Shown here piece by piece: positions 1-7,680 of a stretch of DNA of 19,789 nt. The position numbers and the translations under genes are program-made. The notes beneath the pieces are model-generated. The model saw only the letters and a list, made by a program, of their open reading frames with translations, was not told the DNA's origin and did not search any database. The stretch's first letter is position 1. Each line of letters opens with the position of its first letter. The DNA comes from Patescibacteria group bacterium UBA6816 (lineage in GTDB: Bacteria; Patescibacteriota; Patescibacteriia; UBA2591; UBA6264), in the NCBI GenBank assembly GCA_002452615.1, contig DKES01000009.1:13972-33760 (forward strand). Reading direction: 5' to 3'.

Positions 1-948
1 CCCAATCCACCTTTAGCTGAAGTTAAAAAAGGAAAAGGAGAACAAGATAATAGAATTTTAAGAAAATGGGGGAAAATTCCGCAGCGTTCTTTTGTTGCTC
101 AAGACCACGTTGTTTTAGGAGAAAAATTAGATTTAATTGACACTAAAAAAGCTGGCCAGGTTTCAGGAAGTCGTTTTGCTTATTTAAAAAATAAATTAGT
201 TCTTTTAGAATTTGCTTTAATCCAGTTTAGTTTTAATTTTTTAACCCAAAAAGGGTTTGTTCCTGTTTTGCCCCCAGTAATGATAAAAAAAGAACCCATG
301 GCGGCAATGGGTTATTTAGAAAGAGGAGTAGAAGAGGTTTATCGAACGGTTCAAGATAATCTTTATTTAGTGGGAACTGGAGAACAATCAATTGGACCTT
401 TGCACATGAATGAAATTTTAGATAAATTGCCCCGGCGTTATGTGGCTTTTTCTCCTTGTTTTCGCCGAGAGGCTGGTTCTTATGGTCGGGATGTTAAAGG
501 GATTCTTCGGGTCCACCAATTTGATAAGATTGAAATGTTTAGTTTTAGTTCTCCTTTAAAATCTCGCGAAGAACACCAATTTTTACTTTCTTTAGAAGAA
601 AAATTAGTTCAATCATTAAAAATACCTTATCAAGTAATGGATATTTGTTCTGGAGATTTAGGTGACCCAGCCGCGGCAAAATATGATATTGAATGCTGGT
701 TACCCGGTCAAAAAAGATATCGTGAAACTCATTCAACTTCTAATTGTACTGATTTCCAATCCCGGCGTTTAAATATTAAGTTTCGTAATTCTGAGGGGGA
801 ATTAGAATATGTTCATACTTTAAACGGAACTGTTTTTGCCTTAGGACGAATTTTAATTGCGATTATGGAAAATTATCAGCAAGCCGATGGAAGTATTAAA
901 GTACCTAAAGTTTTACAAAAATATACCGGGTTTAAAAAAATTAATTAA
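1..948 (+). CDS. serS: Seryl-tRNA synthetase, C-terminal part (5' end outside window)
   Basis: Class II aminoacyl-tRNA synthetase that charges tRNA-Ser with serine through a seryl-adenylate, in the cytoplasm. The frame is open from base 1, so the gene begins upstream; the ATG at 268 is an internal methionine, not the start. The 315 visible residues begin just after the N-terminal coiled-coil tRNA-binding arm. Early residues PNPPLAEVKKGKGEQDN match the family's linker before the catalytic core. Motif 2 (FRREAG...GILRVHQFDKIE) lies near 460-540. The serine-site signature SNCTDFQSRRLNI is near 740-780, and motif 3 (HTLNG...LGRILIAIMENYQ) is near 815-880. About 110 residues, the usual size of the arm, should be missing. 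The gene ends with TAA 56 nt before recJ, with a weak terminator-like hairpin in the gap. Family assignment is very secure. Confidence 0.97.
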   Translation, partial: PNPPLAEVKKGKGEQDNRILRKWGKIPQRSFVAQDHVVLGEKLDLIDTKKAGQVSGSRFAYLKNKLVLLEFALIQFSFNFLTQKGFVPVLPPVMIKKEPMAAMGYLERGVEEVYRTVQDNLYLVGTGEQSIGPLHMNEILDKLPRRYVAFSPCFRREAGSYGRDVKGILRVHQFDKIEMFSFSSPLKSREEHQFLLSLEEKLVQSLKIPYQVMDICSGDLGDPAAAKYDIECWLPGQKRYRETHSTSNCTDFQSRRLNIKFRNSEGELEYVHTLNGTVFALGRILIAIMENYQQADGSIKVPKVLQKYTGFKKIN

Positions 949-960
949 AAAATTATTAAG

Positions 961-993
961 TTATAAAAAAATAAGGAGAAATCCTATTTTTTT
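961..993 (+). terminator. Possible weak intrinsic terminator after serS
   Basis: AGGA-GAAA-TCCT forms a four-base stem closed by a GNRA-type loop. It can extend by AAAT/ATTT across one bulged A and is followed by a run of seven T. It lies between the serS stop and recJ start. The stem is short, so it may only slow polymerase, and serS, recJ and rnhA may still be co-transcribed. The AGGAG inside it is about 27 nt from the recJ ATG, too far to be its ribosome binding site. Confidence 0.35.
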
Positions 994-1004
994 ATGATTA
1001 GCTT

Positions 1005-2702
1005 ATGAAAAATAAATGGCAAATTGCCCCTAAAATATCAACTCAATTTAAACAAAGATTCCCGGAAATTAATTCTATAATTTTACAATTACTTTTTAAC
1101 CGGGGATTAGATAGTCAAGAAAAAATTGATGAATTTTTATTACCGGATTATTCTCAAGATGTTCATGACCCTTTTTTATTTCAGGACATGAAAAAGGCCG
1201 TGACAAGAATTTATCAAGCCATTAAAAAAGAAGAGAAAATAGTTATTTGTGGGGATTATGACACCGACGGCATTACCTCTACCGTAGTTTTAAGTCAGGC
1301 TTTTAAAAAATTAGGAGCCAAAAAAATTACTACTTATATTCCTGACCGAGAAGTAGAGGGATATGGTTTAAATACAGAAATAATTAAAAAATTTATTAGA
1401 GATAAAATTAATTTGATTGTTACTTGTGATTGTGGAATTACTTCTGTTAAAGAAGTAGATTTAGCAAATAAGAATGGTATAGATGTTATTATTACTGACC
1501 ATCATTGCGAACCGGAAAAATTGCCTTTAGCCAAGGCAATTATTAATCCTCAATTAAAAAGAGAAAAATATCCTTTTAAGACTTTAGCTGGAGTTGGAGT
1601 GGCTTTTAAGTTAGTTCAAGCTCTTTTAAAAGATTCTCAATGTTTAATTAAAAATAAAGAAGCTTTTGAAAAATGGTTACTTGATTTAGTGGCTTTAGGA
1701 ACAATTGCTGATTATATGCCCTTATTAGAAGAAAATAGAACTTTAGTAAAATACGGGCTGATTGTTTTAAATAAAACATCTAATTTAGGTCTTAGAAAAA
1801 TTATAGAAAAAAGTAAATTAAATTGGGGCGATTTAGATACTCAAAGCGTTGTTTATCAGTTAAGCCCGCGCCTTAATGCCGCCGCCAGAATTAAACATGC
1901 TGATGAAGCTTTAAAACTTCTTTTAAGTAAAAATGAAGAAAAGGCTGATAAATTAGCCCAAGATTTAAATGAATTTAATAAACAAAGACAAAAATTAGTA
2001 GAAAAAATTTTTCAAGAAGTAAAAGATAAAATTGGTTTATCACCTCAAGAAGAAATTTTAATAATTTTAGGAGAAGATTGGCCTCGAGGGGTTTTAGGGT
2101 TAGCCGCGAGTAAAGCTTTAGAAGAATATCATCGGCCAGTTATTATTTTTACTCGACAACAAAAAACCATAGTGGGTTCAGGGCGCTCTAATTCATTTTT
2201 TAATCTTTATCAAGCTTTAAATGAGTTTAAAAATTATTTTTTACATTTTGGCGGACACGCCGGAGCAGTTGGTTTAACCGTCTCTGAGGATAATTTTGAT
2301 ATTTTTAAACAAAAATTATTAAAAAAAGTTAAGGGAAAATTAAGTTCTAAAGATTTTGTATCAAAAATAGACATTGATGCTGAAGTTGAATTATCAGATA
2401 TTAATTGGGAATTATATGAGAAACTAGCTCAATTTGAACCTTTTGGCCGAAATAATTGGCCACCTAATTTTTTAATAAAAAAAATTTGTTTAAATAATTT
2501 TAAAAAAGTAGGAAAAAATAGCCAACATTGTCGTTTAATGGTCGGACCAGGACAAAAAATGATTTATTTTGGAGCTAACGACAAATTAAATAATTTAAAA
2601 TCTGGTGATTATTTAGACATTGTTTTTCAGTTAGGCGTTAACCAATGGAATGGTCGACAAGAGTTACAATTTAAAGTAATAGATTTAAAGAAAAGCTTAT
2701 GA
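1005..2702 (+). CDS. recJ: Single-stranded-DNA-specific exonuclease RecJ
   Basis: 5'-3' exonuclease on single-stranded DNA, used in recombinational repair, mismatch repair and processing of stalled forks. The protein has 565 residues, normal for the family. The DHH phosphoesterase domain carries the metal-binding motifs in order: GDYDTDG (83-89), TCDCG (140-144) and TDHH (164-167), with a further conserved Asp near 236 (ADYMP). The DHHA1 domain has GSGRSN (391-396) and GGHAGAVG (416-423), and a C-terminal OB-fold-like region follows (about 450-565). The start is fixed on the upstream side because an in-frame TAG lies just before the ATG. Its TGA stop overlaps the ATG of rnhA (ATGA), so the two are translationally coupled. 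This is the only TGA stop visible in the window. Confidence 0.96.
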   Translation: MKNKWQIAPKISTQFKQRFPEINSIILQLLFNRGLDSQEKIDEFLLPDYSQDVHDPFLFQDMKKAVTRIYQAIKKEEKIVICGDYDTDGITSTVVLSQAFKKLGAKKITTYIPDREVEGYGLNTEIIKKFIRDKINLIVTCDCGITSVKEVDLANKNGIDVIITDHHCEPEKLPLAKAIINPQLKREKYPFKTLAGVGVAFKLVQALLKDSQCLIKNKEAFEKWLLDLVALGTIADYMPLLEENRTLVKYGLIVLNKTSNLGLRKIIEKSKLNWGDLDTQSVVYQLSPRLNAAARIKHADEALKLLLSKNEEKADKLAQDLNEFNKQRQKLVEKIFQEVKDKIGLSPQEEILIILGEDWPRGVLGLAASKALEEYHRPVIIFTRQQKTIVGSGRSNSFFNLYQALNEFKNYFLHFGGHAGAVGLTVSEDNFDIFKQKLLKKVKGKLSSKDFVSKIDIDAEVELSDINWELYEKLAQFEPFGRNNWPPNFLIKKICLNNFKKVGKNSQHCRLMVGPGQKMIYFGANDKLNNLKSGDYLDIVFQLGVNQWNGRQELQFKVIDLKKSL

Positions 2703-3115
2703 AATTAAAAATTTATACAGACGGGGGCGCTAGGGGAAATCCTGGACCAGCTGGCTGTGGGGCAGTTATTTATAATGCTCAAAACAAAAAAATTAAAGAA
2801 GAATCTAGTTTTATAACTAAGGCCACTAATAATCAAGCCGAGTATGAAGCTTTAATTTTAGGTCTTAAAAAAGCTAAAGAATTAAAAGCTAGTGAAGTTG
2901 ATTGTTATTTAGATAGTAAGTTAATTGTTGAACAATTAAACCATAATTATAAAATAAAAAATCCTATTTTAGGATTTTTATTTATTAAGGTTTGGAATTT
3001 ATCGCAATCTTTTAAAAAAGTCCAATTTTTTTATATTCCTCGAGAGCAAAATAAAGAAGCTGATAAATTAGTTAATCAAATAATTGACCAAAATACAAAA
3101 GGCTTAAATAGGTAA
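2699..3115 (+). CDS. rnhA: Ribonuclease HI (RNase H family)
   Basis: Cleaves the RNA strand of RNA-DNA hybrids, removing primers and R-loops. The protein has 138 residues. All four acidic catalytic positions of the RNase H fold are visible: Asp in IYTDGGARGNPGP (8), Glu in NNQAEYEAL (about 48), Asp in CYLDSKLIVEQL (about 72) and Asp in REQNKEADKLV (about 122). The GARGNPGP start and lack of a basic protrusion helix suggest the shorter bacterial type rather than E. coli-like RNase HI. The ATG overlaps the recJ stop by 4 nt. The last five codons and stop (3098-3115) lie antisense to the 3' end of the RNase P RNA, so the final residues (KGLNR) may be set partly by RNA pairing needs. Confidence 0.95.
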   Translation: MKLKIYTDGGARGNPGPAGCGAVIYNAQNKKIKEESSFITKATNNQAEYEALILGLKKAKELKASEVDCYLDSKLIVEQLNHNYKIKNPILGFLFIKVWNLSQSFKKVQFFYIPREQNKEADKLVNQIIDQNTKGLNR

Positions 3116-3594
3116 GTAAGCCGAATTCTGTTCTAGGCGATCATTTATCTAGGGCTAATTTCACAATTAGTCTCTAGCGGCCTACCATATCTTTGAGAAA
3201 TCAAAGATTTTTGTTTGGCCTTGCACTCGAGTAAGGATTTAGCCGTTTCAACTGAACCTTAAGCAAAAGCTTTATTGCTCAGCTCACCCCTTAAATCAAG
3301 GGGTGGATTTACTCTGGCGAGTAAATCCGTCTCTGTTCGCACCTCTACCTCCCACTTAGAATTTATAATGCTCAGTATTTTTAAAAATTTAAATTTGAAA
3401 TAAAACATCTTTTGCCGTTAACATTTTATCCTTTAAAAAATACAGAGCTTCACATTAAAAATGCATAAATTCTAAGTGGGGGGCGACAGGAATTACCTGC
3501 TACCCGGCTCCTTTTTACAAAGGGAGTGTTCGGACTTTCCTCCTTAAATCAGCCTAAATGTGATTTAAGGCGATCGCTACACCTATTTAAACCT
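3100..3594 (-). ncRNA. rnpB: RNase P RNA (catalytic RNA, M1 homologue)
   Basis: Ribozyme that matures the 5' ends of tRNA precursors. On the minus strand the universal elements are present: GAGGAAAGUCCGAACAC (P4 5' strand, about 3527-3543), GCAAGGCCAAA (about 3216-3226), GGUAGGCCGCUAGAG, CCUAGAUAAAUGAUCGCC, and ACAGAAUUCGGCUUAC at the 3' end. P1 is a 14-bp helix between 3594-3581 and 3113-3100, with one G-U pair. P2 pairs 3577-3572 with 3142-3137. P3 is a perfect 10-bp stem (3570-3561 with 3551-3542). The RNA is about 495 nt against 377 for E. coli; the excess is almost all one 130-nt hairpin at 3351-3480. A consensus promoter sits just upstream. The 3' end overlaps the end of rnhA and is followed by a U-rich stretch (3100-3089) that may help termination. 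End positions are inferred from the P1 pairing and the promoter. Confidence 0.95.
3351..3480 (-). other. Large AU-rich hairpin extension inside RNase P RNA (P9 position)
   Basis: Two perfectly complementary 16-nt arms, 3351-3366 and 3465-3480, enclose 98 nt of almost pure A+T. Inside, CUCUGUAUUUUU and AAAAAUACUGAG pair again apart from one U-U mismatch, and AUAAAA/UUUUAU can extend the rod, so the whole segment folds as one long, imperfect hairpin. It lies between the P8-like hairpin (GCAGGUAAUUCCUGUC) and the conserved GUGCGAACAGAGAC segment, where E. coli has the short P9 stem. No open reading frame of any length is inside it. Helix naming is by eye against E. coli M1 RNA. Confidence 0.8.
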
Positions 3595-3600
3595 GAATCA

Positions 3601-3629
3601 ATTATAGCAAAAAATTTTTCTTTTGTCAA
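3601..3629 (-). promoter_or_regulatory. Consensus sigma70-type promoter of rnpB
   Basis: On the minus strand TTGACA (3629-3624) is followed, after exactly 17 nt, by TATAAT (3606-3601). Both hexamers match the consensus perfectly. The predicted start, about 7 nt downstream at 3594, coincides with the first base of the P1 helix, so transcription would yield the RNA without a leader. This is the strongest promoter-like sequence in the window, as expected for an abundant stable RNA. Confidence 0.9.
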
Positions 3630-3677
3630 TTAAGCGCATTCTTTATAAAATATATAAATACACTGGTTATTGTGAAG

Positions 3678-3705
3678 TTGACACAAACTCATTTTAGGTT
3701 AAAAT
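3678..3705 (+). promoter_or_regulatory. Promoter of the sugar transferase-gatB unit
   Basis: TTGACA (3678-3683), a 16-nt spacer, then TAAAAT (3700-3705). It points away from the rnpB promoter, with the two -35 boxes 48 bp apart. The predicted start near 3712 leaves a leader of about 82 nt before the ATG at 3794. Confidence 0.7.
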
Positions 3706-3711
3706 AATAGA

Positions 3712-3793
3712 ATGGGAACATAGAGATTAGAGATTAGGAGATAATATTAATTTTTAAAGGTTTAAAGTTTAAATAAATTTAAATTCAGTAAAG
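3712..3793 (+). other. AT-rich leader with short tandem repeat
   Basis: The untranslated stretch before the sugar transferase contains AGAGATT twice in tandem (3722-3728, 3729-3735), followed by a near copy AGGAGAT (3736-3742). The AGGAG here is over 50 nt from the start codon, so it is not its ribosome binding site, and no short reading frame of note follows it. The rest (3743-3793) is A+T-rich. I see no riboswitch-like fold. Confidence 0.5.
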
Positions 3794-5173
3794 ATGAAGA
3801 AATTTGACCTTATTTTTTCTGCCCTTTTAATTCCCTTGGATTATTTAATGCTGGTTTTGGCTGGAATTTTTACTTATTATCTTCGTTTTAGTGCCTTAGA
3901 TGAATTGCGACCAGTAATTTATGAAATACCTTTTGGGCAATATTTTGTTTATTTATTATTAATTTTTCTTCTTTGGCTAATTGTTTTTGCTTTAACTGGA
4001 TTATATTGGTTAGGACAAAAAAGGCATTTTTCCAATGAAATTTCAAAAATATTTTTAGCCTGTACAGTAGGAACAATGTTAATTGTTCTTTTTATATTTT
4101 TTAAAAGAGAATTTTTTTCTTCCCGTTTTATTATTTTAGCGGGTTGGCTAATGACGATTATTTTTGTTTCCGCGGGAAGAATTTTTATTCATTATCTTCA
4201 ATTAATTTTTTATCGCCGAGGCAAAGGTTTAGAACCGATTCTTATTTTTGGGCGAGGAGAAACAGCTTTTAATCTTTATAGTTTTTTAAAAGATAAACCA
4301 GAAAGTGGTTATCAAGTTTTAGACCAGGTAAAAGAATTTGACCAATTAAAAGAAAAATGGGGGCCACGAGCAAAAGAAATAAGTGAATTATTTCAGGCTG
4401 ACCCTAGTTTATCGCGAGAAGAATCTTTAAATTTAGTTGATTTTTGTAATGAGCACCAAATTGTTTTTAAATATACTGCGGATATTTTTAATTCTTTATC
4501 AAGCAATGTTCAAGTAGAAACTTTGGCTGGTATTCCAGTAGTGGTTATTCAGAAAACAGCTTTAGATGGCTGGGGAAGGATTTTAAAAAGGATTATTGAT
4601 GTTGTTGTTTCTTTTTTAGCTTTAATTGTTTTAACTCCTTTATTTTTAATTTTAGCGGGCTTAATTAAAATTGATTCTAAGGGGCCGGTTTTTGTTAAAT
4701 TAACCCGAGTTGGAACTCGAAAAAAAACTTTTCTTTTGTATAAATTTAGGTCCATGGTTAAAGACGCAGAAAAAATGAAAAAAGATTTATTAATTAATAA
4801 TGAGCGTTCAGACGGACCTTTGTTTAAAATGAAAAATGACCCTCGGATTACTTGTTTTGGTCATTTTTTAAGAAAAACTAGTTTAGATGAATTACCCCAA
4901 TTAATCAATGTTTTAAAAGGAGAAATGAGTTTAGTTGGTCCGCGACCACACGAACCCGGGGAAGTTTTAAATTATCAAAAACATCATCAACAACTTTTAA
5001 CCATTAAACCAGGGATTACTGGATTAGCTCAAATTTCTGGACGCTCAGAATTATCTTTTGCCGAAGAAGCCAGATTAGATATCTATTATATTGAAAACTG
5101 GTCTTTGGGGCTTGATTTTAAAATTATAATTAAAACAATCCCCGTAGTCTTAAAAGGAAAAACCGCCGCTTAA
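3794..5173 (+). CDS. Membrane-bound polyprenyl-phosphate sugar-1-phosphate transferase
   Basis: Likely moves a sugar-1-phosphate from a nucleotide sugar to a polyprenyl phosphate, the first step in building a surface glycan (WcaJ/WbaP type). The protein has 459 residues. Four N-terminal membrane segments (about 10-30, 50-72, 86-103, 112-136) lead into a short cytoplasmic segment with a nucleotide-fold-like ILIFGRGETAFNLY (149-162). The catalytic bacterial sugar-transferase domain (about 264-455) starts with a membrane-associated helix (267-291). It carries KFRSM (317-321), the conserved Asp-Glu pair in SLDELPQL (365-366), VGPRPH (381-386) and IKPGITGLAQISGR. The usual Gln near 'FxQxRxG' is replaced (VKLTRVG). 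No other glycan genes are nearby, so the substrate is unknown. The next gene, gatB, begins 12 nt after its stop, so both probably share the promoter at 3678. Confidence 0.9.
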   Translation: MKKFDLIFSALLIPLDYLMLVLAGIFTYYLRFSALDELRPVIYEIPFGQYFVYLLLIFLLWLIVFALTGLYWLGQKRHFSNEISKIFLACTVGTMLIVLFIFFKREFFSSRFIILAGWLMTIIFVSAGRIFIHYLQLIFYRRGKGLEPILIFGRGETAFNLYSFLKDKPESGYQVLDQVKEFDQLKEKWGPRAKEISELFQADPSLSREESLNLVDFCNEHQIVFKYTADIFNSLSSNVQVETLAGIPVVVIQKTALDGWGRILKRIIDVVVSFLALIVLTPLFLILAGLIKIDSKGPVFVKLTRVGTRKKTFLLYKFRSMVKDAEKMKKDLLINNERSDGPLFKMKNDPRITCFGHFLRKTSLDELPQLINVLKGEMSLVGPRPHEPGEVLNYQKHHQQLLTIKPGITGLAQISGRSELSFAEEARLDIYYIENWSLGLDFKIIIKTIPVVLKGKTAA

Positions 5174-5185
5174 ATATTGAATTTT

Positions 5186-6712
5186 ATGAAAAAATGGGAA
5201 ACAATTATTGGTTTGGAAATTCACTTAGAAATTAAAACTAAGAGTAAGCTTTTTTGTTCTTGTCCCAATCAAGAAACAAGCAAGCCAAATCAAAATATTT
5301 GTCCGATTTGTTTGGGACATCCAGGAACCCTGCCTCAATTAAATAAACAGGCCTTAAAACAAGGGATAAAATTAGGCTTAGCCGTTAAAGGAAAGCTTGC
5401 TGATTTTTGTAATTTTGACCGAAAAAACTATTTTTATCCTGACTTGCCCAAGGGCTATCAAATTAGCCAATATCAATTACCTCTAATCCGAGGAGGGGAG
5501 ATTAAAACCGAATTAGGAAAAGTGCGTTTAGAAAGAATTCATTTAGAAGAGGATACGGCTAAATTATTTCACCAAAAGAATAATAGTCAACTTGATTTTA
5601 ACCGCGCCGGAATTCCTCTTTTAGAGATTGTCACTCAACCAGAATTAAAATCTGCCGCCACGGCTAAAAATTTTTTAGAAGAATTGCAAAAAATTGTTCG
5701 TTATTTATCAATTTCTCAAGCTGAAATGTCTCAGGGACAAATGCGTTGTGACGCCAATATTTCTTTAAGACCTTTAGGGGATAAAAAATATTATCCTAAA
5801 ACAGAGATAAAAAATCTTAACTCATTTAAAGCTGTGGAAAAGGCTTTGCTTTTTGAAGAAAAAAGACAAAAAGAGTTATGGGAAAAAAATACCCCGCCTT
5901 TATATCAAACTACTCGGGGTTGGGATGAAAAAAATAATTGTACTCGTTTACAAAGAGGCAAAGAAGAAAAAAAAGATTATCGTTATTTTCCTGAACCTGA
6001 TTTACCCCCTTTAAAAATAAAAGAATTAGAAAAACAAGGGATTAAAATAAGAGAAATAGAAAACGAATTATCAGAATTACCCTTAGAGAAAAAACAAAGA
6101 TTTATTAGAGAATATGGCTTTAATAAAGACCAGGCCGAGGTTTTAATTCAAGAAAAAACAATCGCTCATTATACAGAAAAGGTTATTTCTGAACTTCAAG
6201 CTTGGCTTTTATCCCTAGAAACTGTTGAAGGAAGCCCTCAAGAAATTTGGGAAAATAATAAAGCTAAATTTAGCAAATTATTAGTTAAATGGTTAATTGA
6301 TTTTTGTTTACCTTTAAGTAAAAAAACAAAAAAAAGTTTAGAAAGAATCACCCCGGAAAATTTTGCCGAGGCTTTAATATACTTTTATCGAGAGAAAAAA
6401 TTAAACGATACCATGATAAAATTTATTCTTGCCGAAATGTTTGAAAATCAATGTGATTTAGATATTGTTTTAATGGAAACTGATATTAAAGACGCCATGA
6501 ATAAAAAATATGATTTAAATACTATTATTAAACAGGTTTTAGATGATAATCTTGAGGTGGTGAAAAAAATAGTGGTTGAACATAAAACTCAGGCCATTAA
6601 ATTTTTAATCGGACAAGTAATGAAAAAAACTGAGCATGGAGACGCAAAAGTAGTCGAGGATAAAATTAGCGAGCAATTAATTAATTACGTTAATAAATTT
6701 AAAGACAATTAA
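5186..6712 (+). CDS. gatB: Aspartyl/glutamyl-tRNA amidotransferase subunit B
   Basis: Kinase and transamidation subunit of GatCAB, which converts Glu-tRNA(Gln) or Asp-tRNA(Asn) to the amide form; its presence suggests that at least one of GlnRS or AsnRS is absent or dispensable. The start chosen is the ATG at 5186 (508 residues, MKKWETIIGLEIH). A TTG at 5177 would add only three residues. The N-terminal signature IGLEIHLEI is followed by the four zinc Cys (CSC at 24-26, CPIC at 39-42) and LGHPGTLPQLN. Core motifs DFNRAGIPLLEIVTQPEL and GQMRCDANISLRP are present. The last 150 or so residues form the helical YqeY-like tRNA-binding tail. gatA and gatC are not in the window. The TAA overlaps the miaA stop on the other strand by 4 nt, leaving no room for a terminator. 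Confidence 0.96.
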   Translation: MKKWETIIGLEIHLEIKTKSKLFCSCPNQETSKPNQNICPICLGHPGTLPQLNKQALKQGIKLGLAVKGKLADFCNFDRKNYFYPDLPKGYQISQYQLPLIRGGEIKTELGKVRLERIHLEEDTAKLFHQKNNSQLDFNRAGIPLLEIVTQPELKSAATAKNFLEELQKIVRYLSISQAEMSQGQMRCDANISLRPLGDKKYYPKTEIKNLNSFKAVEKALLFEEKRQKELWEKNTPPLYQTTRGWDEKNNCTRLQRGKEEKKDYRYFPEPDLPPLKIKELEKQGIKIREIENELSELPLEKKQRFIREYGFNKDQAEVLIQEKTIAHYTEKVISELQAWLLSLETVEGSPQEIWENNKAKFSKLLVKWLIDFCLPLSKKTKKSLERITPENFAEALIYFYREKKLNDTMIKFILAEMFENQCDLDIVLMETDIKDAMNKKYDLNTIIKQVLDDNLEVVKKIVVEHKTQAIKFLIGQVMKKTEHGDAKVVEDKISEQLINYVNKFKDN

Positions 6713-7626
6713 AGGGCCATATCCTTTAAAAAATCTTTTATTAATTTTTCTGCTTCAGTATAATTTTTAACCCAATTAATTTTTTTATCTTTTTTAAACC
6801 AGGTCATTTGGCGACGCGCGTATTGATAAGTATTTTTTTTAATTAGACTAATAGCTTCAGTTAAACTGACTTCACCTTGGAGATGAGAAATTATTTCCTG
6901 ATAACCAATAGAGTTGAAACCAGGAGAAGAGAGGGGGTATTGTTTTATTAATTCTTGAATTTCTTTTACTAAACCTTGAGAAATCATTTTTTCCACGCGT
7001 TGGTCAATTCTTTTTTTTAATTCCTGTTTATTGAAACTAGGCCCAATTGATAAAGAATTAAATAAAGGAGTGCCTTTTTTTCTGAGAAGAGAAAAAGGTT
7101 TTTTTGTTTTTAAGCAGACTTCTAAGGCTCGAATCACTCGGCGAGGATTTTCTTTTTGAACAAAATCAGCCGCTTGAGGGTCAAGTTTAATTAATTTTTT
7201 CCAAAGAGTTTCTAACCCCTTTTTTTGAATTTCTTTTTCTAATTGTTTTCTTAGTTTTTTATCTGGGGGAACCGGAGGAATATCTAAATTTTCTACCACG
7301 GCTTGAAGATAAAGGCCAGTTCCTCCAACTAAAAAAGGAATTTTATATTTTTTAAAAATTTGTTCAATTAGAACCAGGGCTTTTTCTTTAAATTCAGCCA
7401 CGGTAAATTCTTGGTCCGGCTCTAAAAAGTCAATTAAATAATGAGGAATTTTTAATCTTTCTTCAAAAGAAGGTTTGGCCGTGCCAATGTTCATTTTTTT
7501 ATAAATAGTTCGGCTATCAGCACAAATAATCTCTCCATTAAATTTTTGAGCCAAATATAAAGCTAAGTCAGTTTTACCTGAAGCTGTGGGTCCGGCAATA
7601 ATAATTATTTTCTTTTCTTTAACCAT
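6709..7626 (-). CDS. miaA: tRNA dimethylallyltransferase (i6A37 synthesis)
   Basis: Transfers a dimethylallyl group from DMAPP to N6 of A37 in tRNAs reading UNN codons. The protein has 305 residues, typical for the family. The P-loop GPTASGKT (12-19) follows a hydrophobic strand. ADSRTIYKKMNIGTAKPS matches the family's tRNA/DMAPP site, with R-T where M/R-Q is usual. VGGTGLYLQAV (about 101-111) and the C-terminal YARRQMTWFKKD are also diagnostic. It supplies the substrate of MiaB, encoded nearby on the same strand but separated by prsW on the opposite strand. It is convergent with gatB (4-nt overlap) and divergent from prsW (54 nt apart). I see no convincing promoter of its own in that gap. 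Confidence 0.97.
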   Translation of the reverse strand: MVKEKKIIIIAGPTASGKTDLALYLAQKFNGEIICADSRTIYKKMNIGTAKPSFEERLKIPHYLIDFLEPDQEFTVAEFKEKALVLIEQIFKKYKIPFLVGGTGLYLQAVVENLDIPPVPPDKKLRKQLEKEIQKKGLETLWKKLIKLDPQAADFVQKENPRRVIRALEVCLKTKKPFSLLRKKGTPLFNSLSIGPSFNKQELKKRIDQRVEKMISQGLVKEIQELIKQYPLSSPGFNSIGYQEIISHLQGEVSLTEAISLIKKNTYQYARRQMTWFKKDKKINWVKNYTEAEKLIKDFLKDMAL

Positions 7627-7653
7627 TGAATTTTATTTTAAACAGAGTAAAAT
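7626..7653 (+). promoter_or_regulatory. Possible prsW promoter
   Basis: TTGAAT (7626-7631), 16-nt spacer, TAAAAT (7648-7653) in the 54-nt gap between divergent miaA and prsW, predicting a leader of about 20 nt. Such A+T-rich sequence produces chance matches easily, so this is only a candidate. Confidence 0.35.
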
Positions 7654-7680
7654 AAATTTAGAAAATAATAATAATTTAAA

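Noticed and set aside
268..948. Separate gene starting at ATG 268
   Set aside because: The same frame is open from base 1 and encodes the upstream part of SerRS; the Met is internal.
3367..3464. Small gene or intron within the RNase P hairpin
   Set aside because: Frames on both strands stop within about a dozen codons, and no group I or group II intron features are seen.
3121..3600. tRNA or other small RNA cluster between rnhA and the sugar transferase
   Set aside because: All the conserved elements belong to RNase P RNA; no cloverleaf or CCA end is visible.
5177..5185. TTG start for gatB
   Set aside because: ATG at 5186 gives the usual GatB N-terminus; the extension adds only three residues with no supporting signal.
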